Below are positions 7,209 to 15,305 of a DNA stretch of 25,147 bases, in pieces. The stretch is from positions 1 to 25,147 of the forward strand of contig DXJA01000469.1 of assembly GCA_019056875.1 (NCBI GenBank). The letters run 5' to 3'. The position numbers and the translations under genes were made by a program. Every line of letters begins with the position of its first letter. Position 1 is the stretch's first letter. The notes under the pieces were generated by a model. It was not told the DNA's origin and did not search any database. It saw nothing but the letters and a program-made list of their open reading frames with translations. Origin of the DNA: Candidatus Jordarchaeum madagascarense (GTDB lineage Archaea > Asgardarchaeota > Jordiarchaeia > Jordiarchaeales > Jordiarchaeaceae).

Positions 7209-8744
7209 TCATTTTTGGAGATTTAACATTTTTGAATACAGATTTTTCCACTCAGAATAAATTCCTTCATACTGCTCATGAAGAGCGCCGTTGGGCTTTA
7301 TTGTTTCATCCCAGGCTATCATGGATTCTACGGCTTCATTGAAGTTTCCGTAGACCCCGGTGCCTACAGCCACACACATTGCACAGCCAAGGGAGCTACC
7401 CTCCTTAACCTTGGGTGTGGTCACCGGTAAACCGAGGCAATCGGCAAGAATTTTTAACAGTGTTTTATTTCTCGAAACCCCGCCCGTGATTCTCATGGTG
7501 TCAAATTTAACCTTTGAGACCTCTACTATCTGCTCACTGTTCGCCCTTATTGCAAAAACTAGATTTTCAAAAATTGCCCGGATCATATTTTTCATCGAAA
7601 ACGCGTCACCAACCAGTAAGAGGGAGGGAGCAGTAATGACCGCGGGGCCAACACTCAGTTCCTTGCTAAAATCCATTATCTGAGGCCCCATAGACGCCCT
7701 TACCCCATTCGCACCGAGGGAAGCTTCTGAAGCCCATTTGTTTAACGCCTCATAGATGTTGGATTTATTTTTAACAGCTTCATCCACACCTATGTCTAAA
7801 ATCCAATTTTTAAACCACTCTAAGACCCTTCCCATTATACCGCTGTTACTTTCCATAATCCATCTTTCAGGAACCACGTGGCAATCAGTCCAGATTTTTC
7901 TCTCAGGGTCAATTATGGGTTTCGAGATAACCATCTGAATAGGGGTAGTTGTGCCCGCAATAGTACAAATTTGCCCTTCGTCTAGAGCTCCCCCCGCTAT
8001 TACAGCACACTGAGTGTCCGCCCCACCAGCGACTACCGCAGTCCCCTTCTTTAACCCCGTTAGATTACTTACTTCTGAGGTTACTTCACCTACTACTGTG
8101 CCAGAGGGATACACTTCGGGCAAGATTTGGGGGGATATTTGAAAGCTTTCAATTATTTCCTGTGACCAGGTCATGTTTTTGATGTCAAATAAGAATGATT
8201 CTGCGGCATTGGTGGGTTCCGAGGAGTACACTCCTGAGAGTTTGTATAAAACCCAGTCGTTAATCATTAGCATATGAGCAATTTTCTTGTACACTTCCGG
8301 TTTGTTCTCTCTAAACCAGATCATGCGCGCAGGAGCGAACATCGAGGGGGGCCAGTGCCCTGTTATTTTTTGAAATTCGGACCGTACCATTTCCTGAACT
8401 TTACCCTCCACTAACATTCCTCTAATGTCGATGTTTGGTCCTCCATAGAGTTCCTTTCCTTCCTTATCCAAGAGAACCATGCCCTCCCTCTGGCTTGTGG
8501 AACTCACACCCAAAATATTTTCTTTAACGATTTTACCCTTTTTCATTGCCTCTTTAATGAGACGTATGATTCTATCCCACAATTGATTACAGTTGAATTC
8601 TTTTCCAATGCCAAAAGTTTCAGGAGGACTTTCATAGTCCCACGCCTCTTGAGCGAACGAGACCAGATTTCCTCTGATGTCAAAGACCGCGCATCTTACA
8701 GATCCGGTTCCCACATCTATGGCGATTAAATTTTCTACGCCCAT
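7209..8744 (-). CDS. FGGY-family carbohydrate kinase
   Basis: This 511-residue two-domain sugar kinase transfers phosphate from ATP to a sugar hydroxyl. The N-terminal phosphate loop is IAIDVGTGSVRCAVFD, the catalytic Asp lies in AGGADTQCA, and the adenosine motif is TGGVSRNKTLLK. The SSTSQREGMVLLDKEG segment recalls the autoinducer-2 kinase LsrK and related kinases more than glycerol kinase, but xylulokinase- or fuculokinase-like activity is equally possible. The gene lies between a 2-hydroxyacid dehydrogenase (14 bases upstream) and a class II aldolase (24 bases downstream), consistent with phosphorylation preceding aldol cleavage. No transporter is in the window. Confidence 0.9.
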   Translation of the reverse strand: MGVENLIAIDVGTGSVRCAVFDIRGNLVSFAQEAWDYESPPETFGIGKEFNCNQLWDRIIRLIKEAMKKGKIVKENILGVSSTSQREGMVLLDKEGKELYGGPNIDIRGMLVEGKVQEMVRSEFQKITGHWPPSMFAPARMIWFRENKPEVYKKIAHMLMINDWVLYKLSGVYSSEPTNAAESFLFDIKNMTWSQEIIESFQISPQILPEVYPSGTVVGEVTSEVSNLTGLKKGTAVVAGGADTQCAVIAGGALDEGQICTIAGTTTPIQMVISKPIIDPERKIWTDCHVVPERWIMESNSGIMGRVLEWFKNWILDIGVDEAVKNKSNIYEALNKWASEASLGANGVRASMGPQIMDFSKELSVGPAVITAPSLLLVGDAFSMKNMIRAIFENLVFAIRANSEQIVEVSKVKFDTMRITGGVSRNKTLLKILADCLGLPVTTPKVKEGSSLGCAMCVAVGTGVYGNFNEAVESMIAWDETIKPNGALHEQYEGIYSEWKNLYSKMLNLQK

Positions 8745-8758
8745 GATATTTTGCTCCT

Positions 8759-9769
8759 TTAAGTTTTTTTCAGAATTTCTCTATTAAGAAGATATTTGGG
8801 TTCTTTCCCAGATAAATAAGCGTCTATATCCTCTGCCATCATTTTGGATTGACGTCTGACAGTGTCAATTGTGTTCCCCCCTATGTGAGGAGTGGCTATA
8901 ACGTTTTCAAGGGTTAGAAAACGGTCGCCAGACTCTATGGGATCCTTAATAAAGACATCCAAGCCTGCCCCCGCTATCTTCTTATCCCTAAGAACCTCGA
9001 AAAGGGTGTCTTCCTCCGTTATCGCTGCCCTCGCGGTGTTGATGAAGTACGCTGTTTCTTTCATCATTTCAAAGTGTTTCTTCTTAATCATCCCCTTGGT
9101 TTCATCAGTGACCCTTACATGAACAGTTACGATATCGGATTCCCTCATCAGGGTTTCGAGATCAACGCTTTTACCGTTTACCTCTTTTAGGCGATCCTCG
9201 TTCACATAGGGGTCGTAGACCAAGATTTCTGAACCGAAACCGTTTCTCAGTCTTTTAGCTACCTGAAAACCTATGGAGCCCAAACCGATTATACCCACCT
9301 TCGCTCCGCCTAGTTCAATTCCCTTAAACCGGTTATAGTAGTTTAAAAAATCCATCTCACTTTTATAGATGATCTTTCCCGCCCTCAAAAGGCGGTCAGC
9401 CTTCATGATGTTGCGTATCACGCAAAAAATAAGTCCCACGGTTAAGTCGGCAACAGCAGGGGTATTTCTGTGTGGGGCAGAAAAAACGGGAATCCCTTTT
9501 TCGGTGGCAGTTTTTATATCCACGTTCCAAGGATCGTCCCTGCAGGAGGCAATTATTTTCAGGCCACACTGCTCTATAACGTTTTTCATAACAAAGTCGG
9601 CTTCCACAATGACAACATCTGCCCCTATGCTCTTAATCTTTTTAATAAACTCGTTTTCATCGAAGTAAATTTTCTTGGTGTCGCGCCAGCTTTCGTGCTC
9701 GTATTCCATATGCTTCTTTAATAGTTCTAGTCCATACTCGTCAAAATCTGCTGTTATGAAAGCTTTCAT
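8759..9769 (-). CDS. D-2-hydroxyacid dehydrogenase (SerA-like)
   Basis: This 336-residue NAD-dependent dehydrogenase belongs to the D-3-phosphoglycerate dehydrogenase family. The cofactor fold shows GIIGLGSIGFQVAKRL (GxGxxG). The substrate Arg is in NTARAAITEED and the catalytic His is in TPHIGGNT. The usual catalytic Glu of the E-P motif after LDVF appears as Asp here (LDVFIKDP), which may be a tolerated change or mark an unusual substrate. There is no C-terminal ACT or ASB regulatory domain, so serine biosynthesis is less likely than a role with its operon partners. ATG at 9769 follows AAGGTG. An upstream in-frame extension to 9856 is AT-rich and unlike the family. Confidence 0.86.
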   Translation of the reverse strand: MKAFITADFDEYGLELLKKHMEYEHESWRDTKKIYFDENEFIKKIKSIGADVVIVEADFVMKNVIEQCGLKIIASCRDDPWNVDIKTATEKGIPVFSAPHRNTPAVADLTVGLIFCVIRNIMKADRLLRAGKIIYKSEMDFLNYYNRFKGIELGGAKVGIIGLGSIGFQVAKRLRNGFGSEILVYDPYVNEDRLKEVNGKSVDLETLMRESDIVTVHVRVTDETKGMIKKKHFEMMKETAYFINTARAAITEEDTLFEVLRDKKIAGAGLDVFIKDPIESGDRFLTLENVIATPHIGGNTIDTVRRQSKMMAEDIDAYLSGKEPKYLLNREILKKT

Positions 9770-9971
9770 AAAAAACACCTTCAATAAAAAGAATTTCAAT
9801 TGTTTAACTAAGTTCAAATATAGTCCGATTTGTTTAATAACTCTTTGGAGGTACATTCACAAAGAATTCTAACATGATGCTCGAAAGATTCGAATACAAT
9901 CTACCAAATTAAACCCTCATTAAAATATAAAACAAATGTCCACCCAGTATTATTAAAAGGCGGGTTTGTTT

Positions 9972-10418
9972 ATGAATGAGAGTGAAAAGCCTGATTCTCC
10001 CAAAATTTCTTCTAAACTTTTGAAAAGAGCTGTTGATTTCCATGGACATCTAGGGCCCTTCCTAGTATTAGGTCTCATAATGTCGAAAACAGCCCTCAAA
10101 TTTTTAAAAAAGGTGTCCAGTGTTATGGTTAAAACTAGGTTAAAACCTCCACGTAGCTGTTTGCTCGACGGAATTCAAATTGTAACACAATGCACATTAG
10201 GTAACACAAAATTAACAGTTGTGGAATCCCAATCAGAAGTAAGCGGTGAATTTAGAAGTGATGATAAGAATATATTAATAATGTGCAGGAAAAGTTTCTT
10301 GGATAAACTTGAGAGCCGCATGAAAAGAAAGGATAAACCACTTGAAGAAGAGGCTTTAGATATATTAAAAATCGATGAAGAAATTTTTGACATAAAGGAA
10401 ATAGAACAGAAAAGTTAG
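9972..10418 (+). CDS. FmdE-domain protein
   Basis: This is a 148-residue protein of the FmdE (formylmethanofuran dehydrogenase subunit E) family. The signature FHGHLGPFLVLGLIMS (H24, H26) opens the domain, and a second conserved block, PRSCLLDGIQIVTQCTLGN, follows with two Cys. The C-terminal third is charged and helical. No tungsten or molybdenum formylmethanofuran dehydrogenase subunits occur nearby and no zinc-ribbon tail is present. This is therefore a stand-alone FmdE relative, possibly a metal- or cofactor-binding protein, and not evidence for methanogenesis. ATG at 9972 is used; a TTG six bases earlier is also open. guaAB starts 47 bases after its stop. Confidence 0.8.
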   Translation: MNESEKPDSPKISSKLLKRAVDFHGHLGPFLVLGLIMSKTALKFLKKVSSVMVKTRLKPPRSCLLDGIQIVTQCTLGNTKLTVVESQSEVSGEFRSDDKNILIMCRKSFLDKLESRMKRKDKPLEEEALDILKIDEEIFDIKEIEQKS

Positions 10419-10465
10419 TATGGGATATACGCCTTTACCAGATTTGCTGGTTTGGTGATTGATGT

Positions 10466-11404
10466 ATGTTTGATGCTAAACAATTTTTAAAAGAGAATGT
10501 GGACTGGATAAGGCAAGAAGTTGGCGATGAAAAGGCCATAGTTGCGGCTTCGGGTGGGGTAGACAGTTCGGTTACTGCGGTTCTTGGATTTAAGGCTCTT
10601 GGAGATAAATTAACTGTGGTCTTCTTAGATAATGGATTGATGCGGGAAGGGGAGCCAGAAACAGTAACCAAAATCTTTAAGGATATGGGAATCGAAACAA
10701 AGCTCTACGATGTCAAAGAAAAATTCTTCCAAGCAATGAAAAATTTAACAGACCCCGAAGAGAAGAGGAAAGCCTTCCGTCAGACCTTCTATGAAAGTTT
10801 AGCTAACGTTGCCCGCGAGCGGGGGGTGAAGATTCTTCTGCAGGGCACCATAGCGGCTGATGTTTCCGAAACTGTGAGAGGAGTAAAATCTCAACACAAC
10901 GTTTTAGAGCAGATTGGAATTAACCCTATTCAAGAATTCGGCTACCGGATTATTGAACCAGTAAAGGAACTTTATAAGCCCGAAGTTAGACAGTTAGCCA
11001 AGGAACTCAAACTCCCTGAGAGTATTGTTAATCGTAAACCCTTCCCAGGCCCGGCTCTCTCGGTTAGAGTGATCGGCGAAATAACACCAGAAAAAATCGG
11101 GATTGTTAGAAAGGCCACAAAAATCGTGGAAGACGAATCCAAGGATCTTCCATCATTCCAAGTTTTCGCAGTCTTACTCAATGACAAAGCCACCGGATTA
11201 ACTGAGAAGGGAGAAAGAGCTTACGGAAACATAATCGTCATCAGAGCAGTAGATTCCAAGGATGCAATGACCGCTGAACCTACCAAAATACAATGGGATC
11301 GACTCCTTAGAATGAAAAATCGCCTAGTTTCGGAAATACCGGGGGTTTCCAGAGTACTCTATGATATTACGTCAAAGCCGCCTGCAACTATTGAATTCGA
11401 ATAA
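10466..11404 (+). CDS. guaAB: GMP synthase subunit B (ATP pyrophosphatase)
   Basis: This is the 312-residue synthetase subunit of the two-subunit archaeal GMP synthase, which adenylylates XMP and accepts ammonia from a separate glutaminase to give GMP. The ATP-PPase loop SGGVDSS is at residues 29-35. The C-terminal dimerization and XMP-binding domain shows RKPFPGPALSVRV and ends in the family-typical SKPPATIEFE. The absence of a fused glutaminase domain is normal in archaea, and the partner subunit is not in this window. GGTGATT lies before the ATG. GMP feeds the GTP used by the riboflavin pathway, but the operons are separate. Confidence 0.96.
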   Translation: MFDAKQFLKENVDWIRQEVGDEKAIVAASGGVDSSVTAVLGFKALGDKLTVVFLDNGLMREGEPETVTKIFKDMGIETKLYDVKEKFFQAMKNLTDPEEKRKAFRQTFYESLANVARERGVKILLQGTIAADVSETVRGVKSQHNVLEQIGINPIQEFGYRIIEPVKELYKPEVRQLAKELKLPESIVNRKPFPGPALSVRVIGEITPEKIGIVRKATKIVEDESKDLPSFQVFAVLLNDKATGLTEKGERAYGNIIVIRAVDSKDAMTAEPTKIQWDRLLRMKNRLVSEIPGVSRVLYDITSKPPATIEFE

Positions 11405-11410
11405 ACCCCT

Positions 11411-11458
11411 GTTATATAAGAAAATAGCCAGCTAACTTATTAGAAATTTTATAAATGG
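11411..11458 (+). promoter_or_regulatory. Candidate promoter region for cdc48
   Basis: TATA-like boxes lie at 11411-11420 (GTTATATAAG) and 11447-11458 (TTTTATAAATGG), about 130 and 95 bases before the cdc48 start. They were called by eye only. Confidence 0.35.
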
Positions 11459-11544
11459 AAAGAAACTAATGGTCAACAATCCTAACTTACAAAAATAGAG
11501 TCGCACAAACCAAAGATAATTTTTAGAGATAGGGTGAATAGGTA

Positions 11545-13734
11545 ATGAGATCCGCGGTTGTACGTGTGGCAGAGGCCAAATCACGAGATGTAGGACATGG
11601 AATTGTTAGAATAGACTCCCTAATTGCCGAGAGACTCTACATAACCACTGGGGATGTGGTTGAGGTTATTGGTAAAAGGAGAACCGTTGCCCTCTCGTGG
11701 TATGGTTATCCAGAGGATCGGGGAACGCAGATTATTAGAATTGATGGCACTACTCGAAGAAATGCGGGCGTAGGAATAGACGACAAGGCTAATATCAGAA
11801 GAGTCGAGACCCGACCAGCCACAAAGATCGAACTAGCACCCACCGAATCTCTCAGCATAACTGAAGGAGAAGATTATTTCAAAAAAATTCTTGAGGGGCG
11901 AGCCTTTACTTCAGGTGACTTTATTGAGATACCGTTAATGGGCAAAAAGATTCTGTTGGTAGTTACCTCTTTTAAACCAAAGGGCGACGCGGTTATCGTA
12001 AACAAGGCAACAGAGATAAAGATCAGCACCAAACCGGCAAAAGAGGTTAAAGACCACACGGTGCAAAAGGTCTCATACGAAGACATTGGAGGACTCCACG
12101 AGGAGGTTAGAAGAGTCCGGGAAATGATTGAACTACCACTTCGCCATCCTGAAATATTTGATCGTCTAGGAATCGCCGCACCAAAAGGCGTGCTACTGCA
12201 TGGCCCTCCGGGAACCGGCAAGACCTTATTAGCGAAAGCGGTTGCAAACGAAACTGAAGCGTACTTTGTGTCCATAAGTGGGCCTGAAATTATGAGCAAA
12301 TTCTACGGAGAGAGTGAAGGCAGACTGAGGGAAATATTTCGAGATGCAGAGAGGAACGCCCCAGGCATAGTTTTCATAGATGAGCTAGACAGCATAGCAC
12401 CGAAAAGAGAAGAAGTAACCGGGGAAGTAGAACGGAGAGTAGTCGCCCAGCTCCTAGCACTAATGGATGGTTTGAAAACTAGGGGGGAACTAGTGGTAAT
12501 AGGCGCTACAAACAGGCCCAATGCCCTAGACCCCGCTCTAAGACGGGGAGGCCGTTTTGATAGAGAAATCGAATTCGGTATACCCAACAAGCTGGCTAGA
12601 TTGGAAATACTGCATATCCACACCAGAGGCATGCCTCTCGGAGACGATGTGGATCCCAAATTCCTTGCGGAGTATACACATGGCTTTGTTGGAGCTGACA
12701 TCGAAGCTCTGTGTAAAGAAGCCGCCATGCTTGCCTTAAGGAGAATACTTCCAAATATGGATTTAGAAACAGAGAGCCTACCCGCAGAAGTGCTGAATTT
12801 GATAGAGGTTAATATGCAAGACTTTACCAGTGCTTTGAAAAACATCGAACCGAGCGCTATGAGAGAGGTTCTGATAGAGGTTCCCAACGTAAAGTGGGAT
12901 GATGTTGGGGGATTGCAGGATGCAAAACAGGAGTTAATAGAAACCGTTGAATGGCCCCTGAAATACAGCAAATTCTTCAACTATATGGGTGCAAAGGTTC
13001 CCAAGGGACTTTTTCTCCATGGAGCGCCTGGCTCTGGTAAAACCATGTTGGTAAAGGCTCTAGCTAATGAGAGCCAGGCAAACTTCATTTCCATTAAGGG
13101 ACCAGAGTTTCTAAGTAAGTATGTGGGGGAGAGTGAGAAAGCGGTTAGAGAAACCTTTAGAAAAGCAAAGCAATCTTCTCCCTGCATAATATTCTTCGAT
13201 GAGATTGATGCCATTGCCCCGGTTCGCGGAATGGGGTTTGGTGATTCTCACGTTTCTGAGAGGGTTATAAGTCAGATTCTCACCGAAATGGACGGGTTAG
13301 AGGAACTTCATGACGTGGTTGTGGTTGCCGCGACTAACAGACCGGACATAGTTGATACTGCATTGCTCCGTCCAGGTAGGTTTGATCGCATAATCTACAT
13401 TCCTACTCCAGATGAGAAATCAAGATTAGATATTTTCAAGATTCATACAACCAAGAGCCCCTTAGACCGAGATGTGGTATTGAAAGAATTAGCGGAGAGA
13501 ACCGAAGGTTATACTGGAGCCGACATTTCCGCTATCTGTAACGAGGCGGTCATGATAGCTATAAGAGAGTACATCATGAACCAACAGATAGATGAAAAGA
13601 CCGAGGACTTCCAGCTTTACACTATTAGAAGGAGACACTTTGAGAAAGCTTTAGAAAAAGTTAAACCCTTATCAAGGGGACAATTAGAAAAATATGAGGA
13701 AATATCCAAAAGCTTTGCTAAAGGCCTAGCGTAA
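11545..13734 (+). CDS. cdc48: Cdc48/p97 (VCP-like) double-ring AAA+ ATPase
   Basis: This is a 729-residue unfoldase/segregase. Order of domains: Cdc48 N domain (about 1-165, double-psi barrel then the second subdomain), D1 ATPase (about 175-400) and D2 ATPase (about 448-700). D1 has Walker A GPPGTGKT (K226) and Walker B IVFIDELD (D279, E280). D2 has GAPGSGKT (K499) and IIFFDEID (D552, E553). Both rings therefore look active. The D1 arginine-finger segment reads RRGGRFDR where RRPGRFDR is usual (G335). The C-terminus has no obvious proteasome-docking HbYX tail. It lies about 0.9 kb from a JAMM protease gene, which fits a protein quality-control theme but is not an operon. Confidence 0.97.
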   Translation: MRSAVVRVAEAKSRDVGHGIVRIDSLIAERLYITTGDVVEVIGKRRTVALSWYGYPEDRGTQIIRIDGTTRRNAGVGIDDKANIRRVETRPATKIELAPTESLSITEGEDYFKKILEGRAFTSGDFIEIPLMGKKILLVVTSFKPKGDAVIVNKATEIKISTKPAKEVKDHTVQKVSYEDIGGLHEEVRRVREMIELPLRHPEIFDRLGIAAPKGVLLHGPPGTGKTLLAKAVANETEAYFVSISGPEIMSKFYGESEGRLREIFRDAERNAPGIVFIDELDSIAPKREEVTGEVERRVVAQLLALMDGLKTRGELVVIGATNRPNALDPALRRGGRFDREIEFGIPNKLARLEILHIHTRGMPLGDDVDPKFLAEYTHGFVGADIEALCKEAAMLALRRILPNMDLETESLPAEVLNLIEVNMQDFTSALKNIEPSAMREVLIEVPNVKWDDVGGLQDAKQELIETVEWPLKYSKFFNYMGAKVPKGLFLHGAPGSGKTMLVKALANESQANFISIKGPEFLSKYVGESEKAVRETFRKAKQSSPCIIFFDEIDAIAPVRGMGFGDSHVSERVISQILTEMDGLEELHDVVVVAATNRPDIVDTALLRPGRFDRIIYIPTPDEKSRLDIFKIHTTKSPLDRDVVLKELAERTEGYTGADISAICNEAVMIAIREYIMNQQIDEKTEDFQLYTIRRRHFEKALEKVKPLSRGQLEKYEEISKSFAKGLA

Positions 13735-13870
13735 ACCATGCTATTTTTGAAAACACAAAAATTTGGGGAAGGTAAATAAACATTAGAATACTAGGTGAAT
13801 GATTTCCTGATTCTGAATGCAATTATTAGGGTTTTAAGGCTTCAATTAAAGTTTTTTATAGATTTTTGAG

Positions 13871-13905
13871 GGGGGAAGGGTGCTTTTCCCTTATCCCTTT
13901 TTTTT
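13871..13905 (+). terminator. Terminator between convergent cdc48 and roadblock genes
   Basis: An inverted repeat (GGGGAA ... TTTTCCC) is followed by a run of eight T residues at 13898-13905. It lies 135 bases past the cdc48 stop and touches the stop codon of the convergent roadblock gene. Confidence 0.5.
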
Positions 13906-14284
13906 ACATTTGTTTTAATACGTCTATTATTCGATCTGAAGCTCTTTTCATTTCTACTAATAGAAGTCCGAGGTTGGCTCCAGGCCTGGTTATTGCAGAT
14001 AATACGGCTTCTGATCCTACTCCTCGTAGTATTATGTCTCCTTTGCTACCGCTTACTATTACTTTATCCATTTCTCCTCGGGCGAGTTCTGCTACTGCTC
14101 TGTTGCCTATGTTGAGGAGCGCGGCGCTCATGGCCGCGATTAAGCCTTCATCTGCGCTTTTCGGTAGAGCGGAAGCCATTACTAAGCCGTCAGTCCTTAC
14201 TATAGCAGAAGCCTCAATATCTGGGTCGGCGTCTTCCATGATTTTTAATAGGCCTTCAAGTTCGCCTCTCCAATTCTTCGGCAT
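13904..14284 (-). CDS. Roadblock/LC7-domain protein
   Basis: This is a 126-residue single-domain protein of the roadblock/LC7 (MglB, Ragulator) superfamily. It opens with a helix leading to the strand ASAIVRTDGLVMASALP. The central helix is DEGLIAAMSAALLNIGNRAVAEL, and the final strands include GSKGDIILRGVG and AVLSAITRPGANLGLLLVEM. Such proteins dimerize and act as platforms or activators for small GTPases, two of which are encoded at 21.7-23.0 kb. There is no membrane anchor. The start is ATG at 14284 with AGGTGA upstream; a GTG four codons earlier would overlap that site. It converges on cdc48 and has its own upstream region. Confidence 0.92.
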   Translation of the reverse strand: MPKNWRGELEGLLKIMEDADPDIEASAIVRTDGLVMASALPKSADEGLIAAMSAALLNIGNRAVAELARGEMDKVIVSGSKGDIILRGVGSEAVLSAITRPGANLGLLLVEMKRASDRIIDVLKQM

Positions 14285-14674
14285 ATTTTTTATCACCTAC
14301 CAAAAATTTATCATAACACAATTTTTCAAGTTTGAATTTTTTCTTAAAAAGGATATAATTCTATGTTTAGTTATGAGCAACAAAATTATTAAAGGTTGTT
14401 TCAAGTGGATAACCCTGTTATTGCGTGTTGGTCTAAGGGGGATTTAATTGAATTGTGAATCTTGGTTTGTCTTAATAGTAATTTTTACAGAAGGGGATAT
14501 AAATTTTTTGAGAATCCGCGTATTTTTGAAAAAATAGATGAAATATTGAAAAATTTTATATCTTACAGCAATCATCTCCTCTATTAACCTAGAGAGACTT
14601 CTACCGTAAGTTCATTGATTTTTCGGCAGAATATTTCTCAAATAAATAACTACATTCTATAAGAGATGCTGTAA
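14285..14674. other. Divergent promoter region, roadblock and JAMM genes
   Basis: This is AT-rich non-coding DNA between divergent genes. A minus-strand TATA-like element (AATTATATCC, about 14348-14358) could serve the roadblock gene. TTTTATATC at 14554-14562 could serve the JAMM gene. Only very short open frames are present, and I see no gene. Confidence 0.45.
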
Positions 14675-15103
14675 ATGAGTCGATTCTTGAAAAAGATTCT
14701 GGGGGTTAATGAATCCAAAGAATACAATATTTCGAAAGTTAAAATTAAGAGAAAGGTTGTAGAGGGTGTTCTAGAGGCCTGTAGAAATGTCCACCCGCGC
14801 GAATTCATCGGTCTTCTAAGAGCAGAGGGAGATGCAATTACTGAAATTATTCTGGCTCCAGCAAGTGTTTATGGGAAAGGATTAGCACAGTTCCATCCTC
14901 ACATGTTACCATTCGATTTCTCACTGGTAGGAAGTATTCATTCCCATCCTTCTGGCTCGGGTAGACCCTCAACTCAGGATCTTAACTCCATGTTTAATTT
15001 CGGTTTTGTCCATATTATTGTAACATTTCCCTATCGCAACTATCAGGACCTACACGTTTACGACAAAAAAGGCAAACCAATGCAATCGGAAATAGTAGAA
15101 TAA
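14675..15103 (+). CDS. JAMM/MPN+ metalloprotease (Rpn11/JAB-like)
   Basis: This is a 142-residue protein with a complete JAMM zinc-protease motif: E43 in HPREFIGLL, then H89-x-H91-x7-S99-x2-D102 (SIHSHPSGSGRPSTQD). Such proteins cleave isopeptide bonds of ubiquitin-like modifiers, or mature the modifiers, in archaea and eukaryotes. The protein is just the core domain with a short basic N-terminal helix, so target choice may depend on partners. No ubiquitin-like, E1 or E2 gene lies in the window. Nearby cdc48 is a plausible functional partner. Cysteine or sulfur metabolism JAB proteins are an alternative family. The start is ATG at 14675 with a weak GAGATG site upstream. Confidence 0.88.
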   Translation: MSRFLKKILGVNESKEYNISKVKIKRKVVEGVLEACRNVHPREFIGLLRAEGDAITEIILAPASVYGKGLAQFHPHMLPFDFSLVGSIHSHPSGSGRPSTQDLNSMFNFGFVHIIVTFPYRNYQDLHVYDKKGKPMQSEIVE

Positions 15104-15254
15104 TCAACCTGTCAAATAAATAAGCTTGGATTTTAGAACTTTTAGGTAACCCCACCGTCCACCAAAAGGTATTTTAGAATCTAATTTTTAGGTATAGAAA
15201 GTCAAGCACAATAATCTTAAGCAAAGAAAATTATAATATGAAAACGCATAATTA

Positions 15255-15298
15255 TTATAAAATATCTTCAAACAGTTTTATTATATGTTCATGAGGTG
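15255..15298 (+). promoter_or_regulatory. Promoter and ribosome binding site of the ferredoxin pair
   Basis: A TATA-like TTATAAAAT at 15255-15263 would place transcription start near 15286. GAGGTG at 15293-15298 then sets the TTG start at 15306 with a 7-base spacer. Confidence 0.5.
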
Positions 15299-15305
15299 AA
15301 AATTT

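Noticed and set aside
9972..10418. Evidence for methanogenesis from an FmdE-like gene
   Set aside because: The domain occurs widely outside methanogens, and no other methanofuran or methyl-coenzyme M genes are present.
13866..14447. Long plus-strand open frame opposite the roadblock gene
   Set aside because: The minus-strand roadblock protein has clear family motifs and a good start site. The plus frame is its mirror image with low-complexity Ser/Ala/Pro content.
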